Positions 1 to 8,200 of a DNA stretch of 13,078 bases are shown here, one piece after another. Where the stretch lies: positions 1 through 13,078 of the forward strand of contig JAENRP010000646.1 of assembly GCA_024741835.1 (NCBI GenBank). Direction: 5' to 3'. The notes under the pieces are model-generated. The model saw only the letters and a program-made list of their open reading frames with translations. It had not been told where the DNA came from and made no database searches. The first letter of the stretch is position 1. Every line of letters begins with the position of its first letter. This DNA is from Diplocarpon mali. Lineage: Eukaryota; Ascomycota; Leotiomycetes; Helotiales; Drepanopezizaceae. A program made the translations under genes and the position numbers.

Positions 1-2
1 TA

Positions 3-335
3 TATATAATTAATAAATCTTACCTATTTAAAGGCCTGCTTATTAAAATAAAAAGGCGCTTTATTAAGGTTGGTAGTAAAAGGTTATATATAGATTTAAT
101 AAGTATAGTAAAGATGAATATCGCTAGCATTTCTTTCCTTTTGTAAAATGTTCTCCTTATACCTAACTTAAGTATTAATCTTTTATCTAATCGTAAGATC
201 TATATAAAGTTGAATTATATAAGAGTTTTTAATAATCAATTTATATAGTTTATAAATAATAATTATAAAGTGATTTTTAAAGTTAAAATTAAAGATAGAC
301 TTTATATTATTTTAAAGGTAATATTATAGATATTA
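3..335 (+). pseudogene. Copia 1 pol, protease segment (partial)
   Basis: In the frame starting at base 3 the translation reads like the back half of a Copia aspartic protease. An N-K-S-x-L-F stretch is followed by a KVG motif, then NVLLIPNLSINLLS (about 150-195). This matches the 'NVLYVPGLxxNLLS' block that follows the active site in Copia proteases. The family's catalytic Asp-Ser/Thr-Gly normally sits only some ten codons before the N-K-S-L-F stretch, so it probably lies just outside the left edge. Stops within the segment are TAA or TAG at likely former Gln codons, as at about 146 and 246. The frame runs straight on into the repeat array at 336. Confidence 0.75.
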
Positions 336-439
336 ACTCTTAAGCTAGACCTATAAGTAGATTCCTTTAAGGAAAGTGTACTCTTTACCTTAATACAATT
401 GAGTAAAGATAAGGAGAATAAATAGACTCTTAAGCTAGG
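335..439 (+). repeat. Left part of the in-frame minisatellite in Copia 1 pol
   Basis: Two units beginning (G/A)ACTCTTAAGCTAG start at 335 and 425. The second is cut after 15 bases by the Gypsy insertion and continues at 6827. Translated in the pol frame they give TLKL(D/G), the same heptad-like start seen in every unit right of the Gypsy. The 90 bases between the two starts do not divide into clear 39- or 48-bp units; a worn or different linker (F-K-E-S... S-K-D-K) lies there. Confidence 0.75.
435..439. repeat. Left target-site duplication of the Gypsy element (CTAGG)
   Basis: CTAGG directly precedes the LTR start TGTGACG and is repeated directly after the far LTR end at 6822-6826. Five bases is the usual duplication length for Ty3/Gypsy integrases. 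CTAGG is also part of the minisatellite unit, so a chance match is possible. Deleting the element plus one copy restores a regular repeat unit, which supports a real duplication. Confidence 0.88.
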
Positions 440-743
440 TGTGACGACTGGGAGTATAACCTCTGCTCGGCACCGATACGTATACGAATCATATAGTAAT
501 GCTAATAGAACGTCTTAGTAATAACTTAGAATCAATAACTATTAAGCCCTAAAGGAGTGGAAGGGTATAGAATATATATATAAAGAAAAGAGGGTCACCC
601 GCTTAAGGGGATCTGAACTAGATGCTAACCAAGGGTAACCCGGTTTTTTAGCCTATACTAAGATTGCGCTAAGCTATAACCGAACTAGGTACGAACTAGG
701 TACGAACTAAGGTACAACCTATATATAGTAATAATCCGTTATA
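440..743 (-). repeat. Gypsy 3' LTR (left copy)
   Basis: This 304-bp direct repeat aligns without gaps to 6518-6821. By hand count about 39 sites differ, all C/T or G/A. The outer end keeps TGTGACG, while the inner end reads CGTTATA where the other copy has CGTCACA, the change expected from RIP. Three tandem 11-12-bp units of (G/A)AACTAGGTAC lie at 682-715. Alternating TA tracts occur mid-LTR (around 571-582) and near the sense-strand start (720-728); either could serve as a TATA element, but that is only a guess. Confidence 0.93.
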
Positions 744-758
744 TCACCCTCCCTTTTG
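744..758 (-). other. Polypurine tract of the Gypsy element, overlapping the pol stop codon
   Basis: On the - strand the bases next to the 3' LTR read CAAAAGGGAGGGTGA. This is a purine run at the position where a Gypsy element primes plus-strand DNA synthesis. The same bases encode the last residues Q-K-G-G and a TGA stop (complement of 744-746) in the pol frame, so the pol reading frame ends exactly at the LTR border. Confidence 0.82.
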
Positions 759-879
759 AAAAAAGCTTATCCTTAAACGTCTAACTATAGGTTTATTATC
801 ACCTATTTTATTATAATCATTTATACTATTAGTATAGGCCTATATCTAATTAGGAAGCCTTATAAATAGGCCTAGGAGG

Positions 880-1075
880 TTTAGATTTTCTAAATGAAAT
901 TTGCAAAGCTTAAAAGGCGTATATATAAAATTAGAGGTTAGGTACTATTCTAAATTAATATCGCAGCTAATCTATAAGGCGCGGTATATAAGCGTACTAG
1001 CTTACTTTTATATAGTAAGCAGGCTCTCTACTTTATATTCTTATTCTTTTATAATATTAATAGTAAGAGGGGGTT
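880..1075 (-). other. Chromodomain-like C-terminus of Gypsy integrase
   Basis: After the integrase C-terminal block, which ends in a proline-rich stretch (V-N-K-P-P-L, about 1080-1095), the frame reads I-I-K-E-stop-E-Y-K-V-E-S-L-L. This matches the opening E-E-Y-x-V-E-x-I-L of chromodomains. A later F-H-L-E-N-L-N matches the 'EFHRRNP' end found in fungal chromovirus integrases. The chromodomain in this family binds methylated histone H3 and steers insertion into heterochromatin. The aromatic cage residues are partly lost: a TAG stands where Trp is expected. The call rests on motif order and position, not on a profile search. Confidence 0.72.
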
Positions 1076-1228
1076 TATTTACTTGACTATCTAAAGGGGT
1101 ACTAAGGTCCCTTTAGAGGCGACTTAAGTAGAAGATATTATATACTTTTATAGAGTTAGGTAGCTTTAGTTAGTATAAACTAAATACTTTCTCTACTATC
1201 TTAAATAGGCCGGCTCTAAAGAAGCTGA

Positions 1229-2250
1229 GCTTTTCAAAAGGCCTATCTATAGGGTAAGGACGCATATTTAAGTATACTAGATCGCCGACTTTAAAAGTAG
1301 CAGGGTAACGAAAGGTATTAGTGGCGTTTCGCATGCGTTCTTAAGCCTTAAGGATATGAGATTTAATAAGGGTCTAAGCTCTATAATATCTTGCGGAGTA
1401 TTTAAAGGCGTCTTATCGATTAAGCTTTTAAGAAGAGGACTCTGAATTAGGTATATTAAGCTTTTAGTCCTAATTAGTACGCAAAGTATACCTATATATT
1501 ACTTCAAATAGCGATAAGCTACTAAGGGAATCATAGGAGAGCGTTAGCTAGGCGAAATCCATTATAGGTAAGAATTCGCTCTAATCGTCTTAATAGTAGC
1601 TAATAAAAAGGCGGAGGCGTTGCGTAAGGTACTAATTATAGTTTTCGATTTGGCCGTCGGTTTAAGGGTAGTAGGCCGAGCCGAGGGTTAGTTTTATACC
1701 TAAAACAGAAGTAAAAGCTTTCCAAAAGCTTAAGATAAATTAAGGGCCCTGGTTGGAGGTAATTATCAAAGGGGGACTAAAGTAGCAATATATATAATAT
1801 ATATAAAGTTAGGCTAACTATTATAAATCAGTAGCCTTTCGATAAGGTATTGATATCGCTTGCTTATTAAATCAATTGATAATTATAAGAATATTATTAT
1901 AGCTATACTTATCTTTATTAAAACTTATATAATCTATAGTTATATGCTCCTAAGGTCGGCTTAGTATTAGGAGAGGTTAGAGTAAACTAGGTTTCTTATT
2001 ATAAGGGACTTTGCTTTATTTGTAAGTATAGCAGTTCTTATAGTACTAGGATACGTATTAGTATAGATTCGGCTAGTAGTATTATAAGGAGAGAAGCTAG
2101 TAGGTTTTGCGCGCGCTTGGATGCGTAGTAGTAATTTGATTATAAACCTCTTATATAAGTAGCGTATAGAGGTAGTCTATATTAGGTACTACCAGCTTAC
2201 TTTAAAAGAGAAGTAAATCTCCTTTTATTATTTAAAGGTTAGTCTTAGTT
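1229..2250 (-). other. Gypsy integrase: zinc-finger, DDE core and C-terminal block
   Basis: The zinc-finger region reads T-H-P-S-A-R-K-T-Y (His codon at 2121-2123), then Y-Y-stop-P-N-L-Y and K-N-C-Y-T-Y-K. In the last motif the second Cys of the C-x2-C pair has become Tyr. The catalytic core has ITIDYISF with its first Asp intact (1932-1934). The S-D-R-G-P-Q-F motif reads S-N-Q-G-P-stop-F, the second Asp having become Asn (1752-1754). The third block reads TDGQIEN with the Glu intact. The C-terminal part reads F-K-I-V-E-K-V and L-K-L-P-N-S-I-K-V-Y-N-I-F, matching the 'GPF.I.....Y.L.LP....VF' block. Loss of the second Asp alone would abolish strand transfer. Confidence 0.87.
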
Positions 2251-2519
2251 AGGGCTATATTAGACCTATTCTAAAGGGCTGCTTAGCGATAGACCTAGTA
2301 AGGCCTATATTATTGATTAGTAGCTAGTACTTAATTAATAATATAGAAAGTAAAGGAGAAAGCCGAAACTTCTTCGATAGAGACTAGGTTCTTAGCTATA
2401 ATTTATTCGCAAAGCTATTTAAAGAGGATTCAAGGGTTAATCTAATCCTAGTGTAATAATATTATAAGGCAGTTGTTATATTTTATTATATTCTAATTAT
2501 CCAACTTATTAATATAGCA

Positions 2520-3790
2520 AGTTAGGGCATTAGCAAGAGGGTTTTCAAAGCCAGGTCGGTAGGTAATTATAAAGTCGTATTCGAAGAGAAGCTCGGCCCA
2601 GCGGGCCTATCGAGAACTAAGGTTTTTTATAGTTATAAAGTACTTAAGTGCTTTATAGTCCGTATATACTATAATTCGGTGGGGTGCTCCTGTAAGCTCG
2701 GCTTTAAAATGGCCAAATGATCGAATAATAGCTAGCATCTCCTTATTATATATAGTATAGTTTAGCTCGGCCGGTGCTATAGTCTTGCTATAATAGGCAA
2801 TTAGGAGCTATTCGGACCTATATTGCTATAATAATACAAAGGCGACTATACTATTAGAGGCATTGGTTTCTAGTATATAAGGGAGGTCTTACTTATAGTA
2901 CTAAAGGATTAAGGCATATGTAAGAGCTTCTTATAGCTATAGGAAGCTCTGCTCGCATTTAGAGGTAAATCGGAAGGGAACGTTATTCTTAGTAAGGTAT
3001 ATTAAAGGGGCGGTAATAAGACTATAGTCTTAAATAAAATAATAATAAAAGTTGCAAAAACTAAGGAATGACTGAATACCCTTTATAGTAAAGGGGTAGG
3101 TCTAATTCTCTACTACTGCTACCTTATTAGGGTCAACCCGAACGCCTTCGATAGTGATTATAAAGCTAAGGTACTTAGTCTCTATAATATTAAACTTATA
3201 CTTCTTTAGGTCGGCCTATAGTCCTGCATCTGATAATCGCTAAAGGACTTGTTTTATATACGATTTATAGTTGAGTCGGTTAGTAGAGTAAATGAGAATA
3301 TCGTCTAAGTAGGCTATATAAAAATCATTAAGGTAATTGAAAAGGATATCGTTTATATACCTTTAATAAGTAGCAGGGCTATTAGTAAGGCTAAAAGGAA
3401 GCACCTTATACTTATACGCGCTATACCGAGTTTTGAAAGTAGTAAGCTCTTCAGATTTAAGGTCTATTCGGATTCGATAAAAAGCCTGCTGTATATTAAG
3501 CTTTATAAAAATCTAGGCGCTAGCTAATTAAGCTAGGGTCTTATCAATTAGTAGTAGGGGGTAGCGGTCTTTATAAGTAAGGTTATTAAGCATATAGTAG
3601 TTAATATAGAATCGTAAGGAGCTATTAGCCTTTTTCATAAATAGTACTAGTATAGTATAAGGGGCAAAGGAGGCCTTAATAAATCCTTTATTAAGGTTAT
3701 TAATAAGGTACGCCTTTACTATTTCCAGTTCAGGTATAGATATCTTATATAAAGGGGAGTATCGGAGGGCCTTTTAAGTACCTTCGGCTG
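2520..3790 (-). other. Gypsy reverse transcriptase and RNase H
   Basis: The RT region begins near 3780 with the 'PLY.ISIPELE..K.YL...L.KGFI..S..P' start of fungal Gypsy RTs. The first catalytic Asp motif reads KLNIQQAFYRIRID, Asp having become Asn at 3495-3497. The central YLDDILIYS motif is intact at 3291-3311 and just beyond. RNase H follows with LETNASNSIVAF, the first Asp again Asn (2862-2864), then AELNYTIYNKEMLAII (the conserved Glu) and IVYTDYKALKYF (Asp intact at 2658-2660). It ends near N-A-L. These domains copy the element RNA to DNA and remove the RNA strand. The mixture of intact and lost residues shows random decay. Confidence 0.92.
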
Positions 3791-4499
3791 TGAGTTCGAT
3801 TTTATAATCATAGGGTCGATAGGGTAGCAGCGTATTAAAAGCAGCTTTTGAGAATATATATTAATACTCTTTATAGGCAATTGGAATCGGTTTTTCAATT
3901 AGTTTAAGGGAGGCAGTTAGAATAGCTATTAAAACCTCTCTATTATAGTATCAGTTTAGGAGGGAATTGGTTTTATATTATTAAGTCTAACTTTCTTAAT
4001 TGTCTCAAATCAATTGATTAATTTTATAAAATAAGGTGCTAAAGAGCTTTGCGCCTTGCTAATTCCTAGCTATTATATAAAAAGCATAGGCTGAAATTGC
4101 ATATATATTCAAAGATGAAAGGGGAATTTTACATTTTGCTATTTACTTATAAATGCATTTTAAGGTCGAAATAAAAGAGGGAGCCGAGTTAGGCTCAGTC
4201 GCGTTAAGCTCTTGCTTTATAATTAATATATAGTAGAAGTGGTCTTTAGAAAAGGTATTACCTTCGACTTAAGGTAGAGTTAGGGTAGAATTGGTAAAAG
4301 AGTATTTAATCGAAATAGGAGGTGATTTAGAAGGGAGTTAGGAAAGGGCTTCCTAGCATTGAGCTTTATACTTGAAAAGGGACCGTTCTAATACTATATT
4401 ATATTGAATTGCATTTCGCTAGTAGTATTGATCTAAGTTTTGCCGTTTAGTATTAGTGATTTCGATATTCCTTGCGAAAGAGATAGTAGGAGGGTAGGA

Positions 4500-4904
4500 A
4501 TTGGGCTAAGTCAGCTTGCGAGAAGTATAATTAATAGAAACTTTATACTCCTTAAGCTAAGCTCTTTTTAAAATCACTTTATAATTGCTGAGGTTAGTAA
4601 TAAGAAAGGGAGTAAAAGATTGAATTTGCTAATTGATATATAGATTAAGCAATATATAATAAGTAATAGTATTACCTTAAGAACTGTTATATCCTTTAAC
4701 TAGGAAGGGTATAGGGAGTATGCGAATCAATAGTTTAAAGAAAGAAGATAAAGATTTAAGTAATGCCGAATTAATTAAAGTATACCTATTAGCGCTTATA
4801 TTAATTAATGCTAATACCTTATAAAAAATACTATTCTTTAAAAGTAGGATCTGTTTTATTATCAAATCGCTGCTAAAGAGGTTTCTTAAATTAAGGTATT
4901 GCAT
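4500..4904 (-). other. Gypsy aspartic protease
   Basis: The frame reads ALINISANRYTLINSAL (about 4830-4770), aligning with the A-L-I/V-D-S-G-A-x-x-x-F-I-x-x-x-L active-site block of Gypsy proteases. The catalytic Asp reads Asn and the Gly reads Ser, both G-to-A changes. About 30 residues on, P-I-P-F-L-V-K-G-Y-N fits the family's 'P..V.G.DG' strand, and later I-T-N-L-S-N-Y-K-V-I-L fits 'H...LG.PWL'. The protease would mature Gag and Pol. The identification rests on position between gag and RT and on these short motifs. Confidence 0.72.
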
Positions 4905-4973
4905 ATTATAAAGTGCGCTTAAGAAGGAGGCTTTACTTAAGCGGGGGCGTTTCCCTTAAGAGTCAAAGGGGGA

Positions 4974-6430
4974 AAGGGAGCGCTACTATTATCTTATTCG
5001 GCCTTAAGGTCCTCCTCTTTATCGCTATTCTATCCTTAGCCATTATTATACTTAAGCTTATTAACGCAAGAGCTATAATACCTAAGAGTAATAAAGGGGG
5101 ATTTCGGCTATTTATCAAACTGATTTTTTCGATTAGCTAAAGGAAAAGCGCTAAGGGTATTAGTTTAGCGCAAAGGAAAAGAGGGAGTTCCGGACTTAGC
5201 GAAGCTAAAGGTAGGGGTGCTATGCTAGGGTCGATTCGGATACGATTTAGAAAGGTTTCTTAGCAAGGGATTTAATTTATTATTATCTCTTTATTAGGCA
5301 TTTTTATTAGAATTAGCTTTAGCTTTAGTGCCCGATCTCTCTTTATATTATATCTAACTATATAGCATCCTCTTAGCGCGCTATCTGATGTCTTCTTATT
5401 AAATAGCAGTAACCTATTCGTCTAACGTCTTAGTCTTATACTACTTTTATATAAAAGGGGTTTAGAGGCGTTTTAGGATTTTCTCCTTAAGAGTGCTATA
5501 AAGTCGACCGTTATCGTCGATCTTTACTATAGCAGCTAGTTAAAAGAACTTAAGGTAGAATTCCTAAAAAGACTTATTGGCCTTTATATAAAGGGCAGTA
5601 AACTCGATCTTGGCTTCTTCGCGTTCTGCCAAGTCAGCTAAGAACTTAGCAAGTTGACTTACTAGGGTTTCGGCAGTAATTCGGGCGTCCTTATTAAGTA
5701 CCTAAGGGGTTAGCCAGTCCTTAGCTATACTCTTAGTCTAATCTAAAACGTAGTTAAGCTAGGCCTATTCTTTATAAAAGTAGGGGTGGTAAAGCTTTAA
5801 ATTATCAAGTACGCAGGCCTTTTAATGTTTAGCGTAGTAATTACAGCCATTAGACAGTTTTTAAGTAAGGTTTAATATATTATAAATATAAGAGAGGTTT
5901 AGCTGCTAAGCTAAAGGCAAACCAGTAGTATATTAATTAAAGGAAGTAGAAGAAGGATCGTTTTAATTATCGCATCGCTTACTATGCGCAGTAAAGGAAA
6001 TAAAAGGAGGTAAGTCGAAGTTTATAAAGCATTAGGGATGCGTAGGTAAACTAGAGGTATTTCGGAGTTTAAGTATAGGTGTTTTCTCAATTGATCTTAA
6101 GATACCTTTAAAGGCGCTTTAAAGGTTATTCAGATCTCTTTCTTAATCGATCAACTATTAGTATATAGAATTCAGCTTATAGTTATACCTATTACGTTCT
6201 TTTAATATAAACGTAAGTTATACTTATAAGAAATCTAGTTCGGCTTATGATATAGTAACTTTAGGGCTATTGTCATCGGCTAATAAGGAGTTGGTAGGAA
6301 AGGTACTAAGGGTAATACTAGCACCTCTCTAGGGAGAAGAGCGAGGGGTCTTTAAAGATCGAGTAATAGGGGGAACTATTCTTTAAGCTTATAGCAAGAG
6401 CTTAGTATAGGTCTTCTAGTATATTATCAT
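4974..6430 (-). pseudogene. Gypsy gag, RIP-inactivated
   Basis: An ATG on the - strand at 6430-6428 opens a frame (first base = 1 mod 3) that can be followed to about 4974, some 485 codons. The N-terminal part is basic and Ser/Pro-rich (R-S-L-K-T-P-R-S-S-P). The middle carries the capsid-like block K-D-W-L-T-P-x-V-L-N-K-D-A-R (Trp codon at 5714-5716), followed by L-A-K-F-L-A-D-L-A-E-R-E-E-A-K, resembling Gags of fungal Gypsy elements. The C-terminal part is rich in Asn, Lys and Ser. I saw no clear C-x2-C-x4-H-x4-C zinc knuckle. Stops are TAA or TAG at likely Gln codons, and no frameshift was found inside. The start is chosen because it is the first in-frame ATG after the leader. Pol follows in the frame reached by a -1 step. 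Confidence 0.78.
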
Positions 6431-6517
6431 ATTCGTTAGGGTTTCGGTCGACTACTAAGAATAATATAAATAGATATTATAATACTATCTTTAGCAAAGC
6501 AAAAGAGTTATTAATAA
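6431..6517 (-). other. Gypsy 5' leader between LTR and gag
   Basis: These 87 bases separate the inner edge of the 5' LTR from the gag ATG and should hold the primer binding site. The sense-strand bases next to the LTR are TTATTAATAACTC. No clear TGG-type tRNA complement survives, because RIP would turn TGG into TAA or TAG. The primer therefore cannot be named, and self-priming of the Tf1 kind cannot be excluded. Confidence 0.55.
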
Positions 6518-6821
6518 TATGATAACTAAGAGTATAACCTCTGCTTAGTACTAATATATATACAAATCATATAGTAATGCTAATAGAACATCTTAGTAAT
6601 AACTTAGAATCAATAACTACTAAGCCTTAAAAGAGTGGAAGGGTATAGAATATATATATAAAGAAAAGAGGGTCACCTGCTTAAGAGGATCCAAACTAGA
6701 TGCCAACCGGAAGTAACCCAGTTTTTTAACCTATACTAAGATTGCGCTAAGCTATAACCAAACCAGGTACAAACCAGGTACAAACCGGGGTACAACCTAT
6801 ATATAGTAACAATCCGTCACA
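6518..6821 (-). repeat. Gypsy 5' LTR (right copy)
   Basis: This is the 304-bp partner of 440-743, equal in length and aligned without gaps. Its outer end keeps CGTCACA, while the inner end reads TATGATA where the other copy has TGTGACG. Three tandem units of AAACCAGGTAC lie at 6760-6793, better preserved (CC instead of CT) than in the left LTR. In element sense the LTR starts TGTGACGG and carries a TATATATAG run shortly after. Confidence 0.93.
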
Positions 6822-6826
6822 CTAGG
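6822..6826. repeat. Right target-site duplication of the Gypsy element (CTAGG)
   Basis: CTAGG follows the LTR terminal CA directly and matches 435-439. Beyond it the sequence ATCGCAAGTAAAATTTGCG continues the minisatellite unit that was interrupted at 439. Confidence 0.88.
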
Positions 6827-7204
6827 ATCGCAAGTAAAATTTGCGAAAATGACTCTTAAGCTAAGACTATAGGTAGATTATAAGGTATCCTTAAAGATGA
6901 CTCTTAAGCTAGGATTATAAGTGAATTTAATAGAAATGACTCTTAGGCTAGGACTGCGAGTAGATTTTATAAATTTATTAATAATAACTCTTAAGCTAGG
7001 ATTATAAGTGAAATTCGCAGAAATAACTCTTAGGCTAAGACTATAAGTGAAATTCGCAAATTTGTTAGAGATGACTCTTAAGCTAGGACCGTAAGTAGAT
7101 CTTACTATTTCTAGGAAATCGACTCTTAAGCTAGGACTGTAAGTAGATCTTGCGGTTTTATTAAAAATAACTCTTGAGCTAGGCTTATAATTGGAAAATG
7201 GTAA
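6827..7204 (+). repeat. Right part of the in-frame minisatellite in Copia 1 pol
   Basis: Units opening (G/A)ACTCTTAAGCTAGGACTGTAAGT start at 6851, 6899, 6938, 6986, 7025, 7073, 7121 and 7169. Spacing is 48, 39, 48, 39, 48, 48 and 48 bp. All steps are multiples of three, and the ACT codon of each unit is in the Copia pol phase. The encoded unit is T-L-(K/R)-L-G-L-(Q)-V-(D/K/N) followed by a variable tail, 13 or 16 residues long; the Gln is usually a stop now (CAA to TAA). The 9-bp difference lies in the tail. Together with the left part there are at least ten units, about 160 residues, placed between protease and GAG-pre-integrase, where Copia elements normally have only a short linker. The function is unknown. 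Confidence 0.85.
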
Positions 7205-7299
7205 AACCTTGAATTGCTATTACTAGTCCTTTTTAACCGCTAATAATAAAGTATTAATTAATAATAGGCTATTAAAGCTATTAAAAGTTAAAAGCTTAT

Positions 7300-7470
7300 T
7301 AAGGTATTAGCTAATATATAGAAGATTCGCATATTTAAGGCTAGAGAAATTAAAGGGCCTATATAAGGTCTTAATTCTAAAATGGAAGATTTAAGTACTA
7401 AAGGATCGCTTAATATATTAAATTTATAAGCTAATAAAACTTTAAAATCAAATGCAAACTAAGCTTAATT
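7300..7470 (+). other. Copia GAG-pre-integrase (zinc-binding) domain
   Basis: The frame reads L-I-Y-R-R-F-A-Y-L-R-L-E-K-L-K-G-L, aligning with the family's W-H-R-R-L-G-H-x-x-x-x-x-L. Both His codons have become Tyr (7317-7319 and 7332-7334), as C-to-T changes would give. The expected C-x2-C pair about 35 residues on is not clear. In Copia elements this domain precedes the integrase core. Confidence 0.75.
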
Positions 7471-8200
7471 TATAAAAAGATTCGATACTAGCGCTAATAT
7501 CTATTAATACTACTAGACTATTTATAACCTTAATTAAAGGAAATAATTAGTTTTCTTAAATAGTAGATAACTCTACTTAATAGATATAGACTATTTGCGC
7601 TAAAACTAAATTTAAGCTTATAAAAAAGCTAAAAACTTAGAAAGTGATAGAAGAATGCTAGACCTAGTTAAAGCTAATAGCTATTAGGTCTAATAATATA
7701 TTAAAGATTAAGGTAAAGCTTAATAAATAGGTAAAATAAGGAGTTTATTATAAACTAACTATAATATATAAAGGTTCTTATTAAAATAGCATTGCTAAGT
7801 AAAGCATTTAGCAAGTAGAGACTAACTATTGCACTCTATTATAAGATGCTAACCTACTATTGGAATTCTAAGACCTTGCGATTAAGGCAGATATATACTT
7901 ATAAAATAGAATAGGTAGTAGACTAATAGTTAATAGTATCCGAATATTACTATATAAGGCATATTTTAAATAGAAACTAAGCCTAGATTATATTTGTATC
8001 TTTAAAAGCGTCTGCTACTTTTATATTAACCTAAAGTCCTAGCCTGCGGATATAAAGAGTAAGAAGCTAATAAACTAAGGTAGAGAATATATATTTATTA
8101 AGTATATTAAATAGATAATAAAGCAATAGATAGTATATGCGCTAGATCTAAAGCAAGTAATTATATCTTTAATAATTAAGTTCGATAAATCTCGAAATAA
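7471..8200 (+). other. Copia integrase core and C-terminal block
   Basis: The first Asp is probably the GAT at 7479-7481 (K-D-S-I), followed by N-T-T-R-L-F-I-T-L-I, which matches 'N.YF.TFIDD'. The second Asp motif, R-S-D-N in the family, reads R-S-N-N (7692-7694). The third, Q-N-G-V-A-E-R, reads Q-N-S-I-A-K with Glu turned Lys (7797-7799). The tail R-T/C-L-L-x-D-A-N-L-x-L-E-F and later Y-L-Q-N-R-I match the 'R.LL.DA.LP..FW..A...A.YL.NR' stretch. I-F-K-S-V-C-Y corresponds to 'R.FG..CY'. Two of the three catalytic acids are lost, so strand transfer would be impossible. Confidence 0.85.

Larger units (their letters stand above)
744..4973 (-). pseudogene. Gypsy pol polyprotein (PR-RT-RNase H-IN-chromodomain), RIP-inactivated
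   Basis: One - strand frame (codon first base = 2 mod 3) can be followed from about 4970 to the TGA at 744-746. Checkpoints in phase are 3311 (RT), 1934 and 1754 (integrase), 1229 (integrase C-terminus) and 746 (stop). The product would be a polyprotein of about 1,400 residues that makes protease, reverse transcriptase/RNase H and integrase. Dozens of stops interrupt it, nearly all TAA or TAG where Gln or Trp is expected. Several active-site Asp codons now read Asn. The longest open stretch is 4904-4677 (75 residues), which is a genuine piece of the protease and not a separate gene. Gag lies upstream in a different frame. Confidence 0.88.
440..6821 (-). mobile_element. Complete Ty3/Gypsy chromovirus nested in Copia 1
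   Basis: The element is 6,382 bp and reads on the - strand. It has paired 304-bp LTRs with ends TGTGACG...CGTCACA (each end best preserved at the outer side), a 5-bp CTAGG target duplication, a leader of 87 bases, gag, pol and a polypurine tract next to the 3' LTR at 744-758. Pol order is protease, RT, RNase H, integrase, chromodomain, which is the Gypsy order with a chromovirus tail. The internal frames carry many TAA/TAG stops but show no detectable frameshift other than the gag/pol step near 4970. The element is structurally full length and inactivated only by point mutations. Confidence 0.93.

Noticed and set aside
901..1086. Open stretch of 61 codons on the + strand
   Set aside because: It is antisense to the integrase/chromodomain end of the Gypsy pol and matches no family; the coding signal is on the - strand.
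4677..4904. Separate small protein on the - strand
   Set aside because: It is a stop-free stretch of the Gypsy protease in the pol frame, not a gene of its own.
4913..5140. Open stretch of 75 codons on the + strand
   Set aside because: It is antisense to the C-terminal part of Gypsy gag and the gag/pol junction. Its hydrophobic look comes from complementing Lys/Asn-rich codons.
6431..6517. Named tRNA primer binding site
   Set aside because: No clear complement to a tRNA 3' end survives next to the LTR, so naming the primer would be guesswork.
440..6821. Use of LTR divergence to date the insertion
   Set aside because: All observed differences are RIP-type transitions, which accumulate in bursts and not with time.
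6827..7204. CRISPR-like array or centromeric satellite
   Set aside because: Spacers are not unique, spacing switches between 39 and 48 bp in codon steps, and the units are translated in the Copia frame; a coding minisatellite explains all of it.
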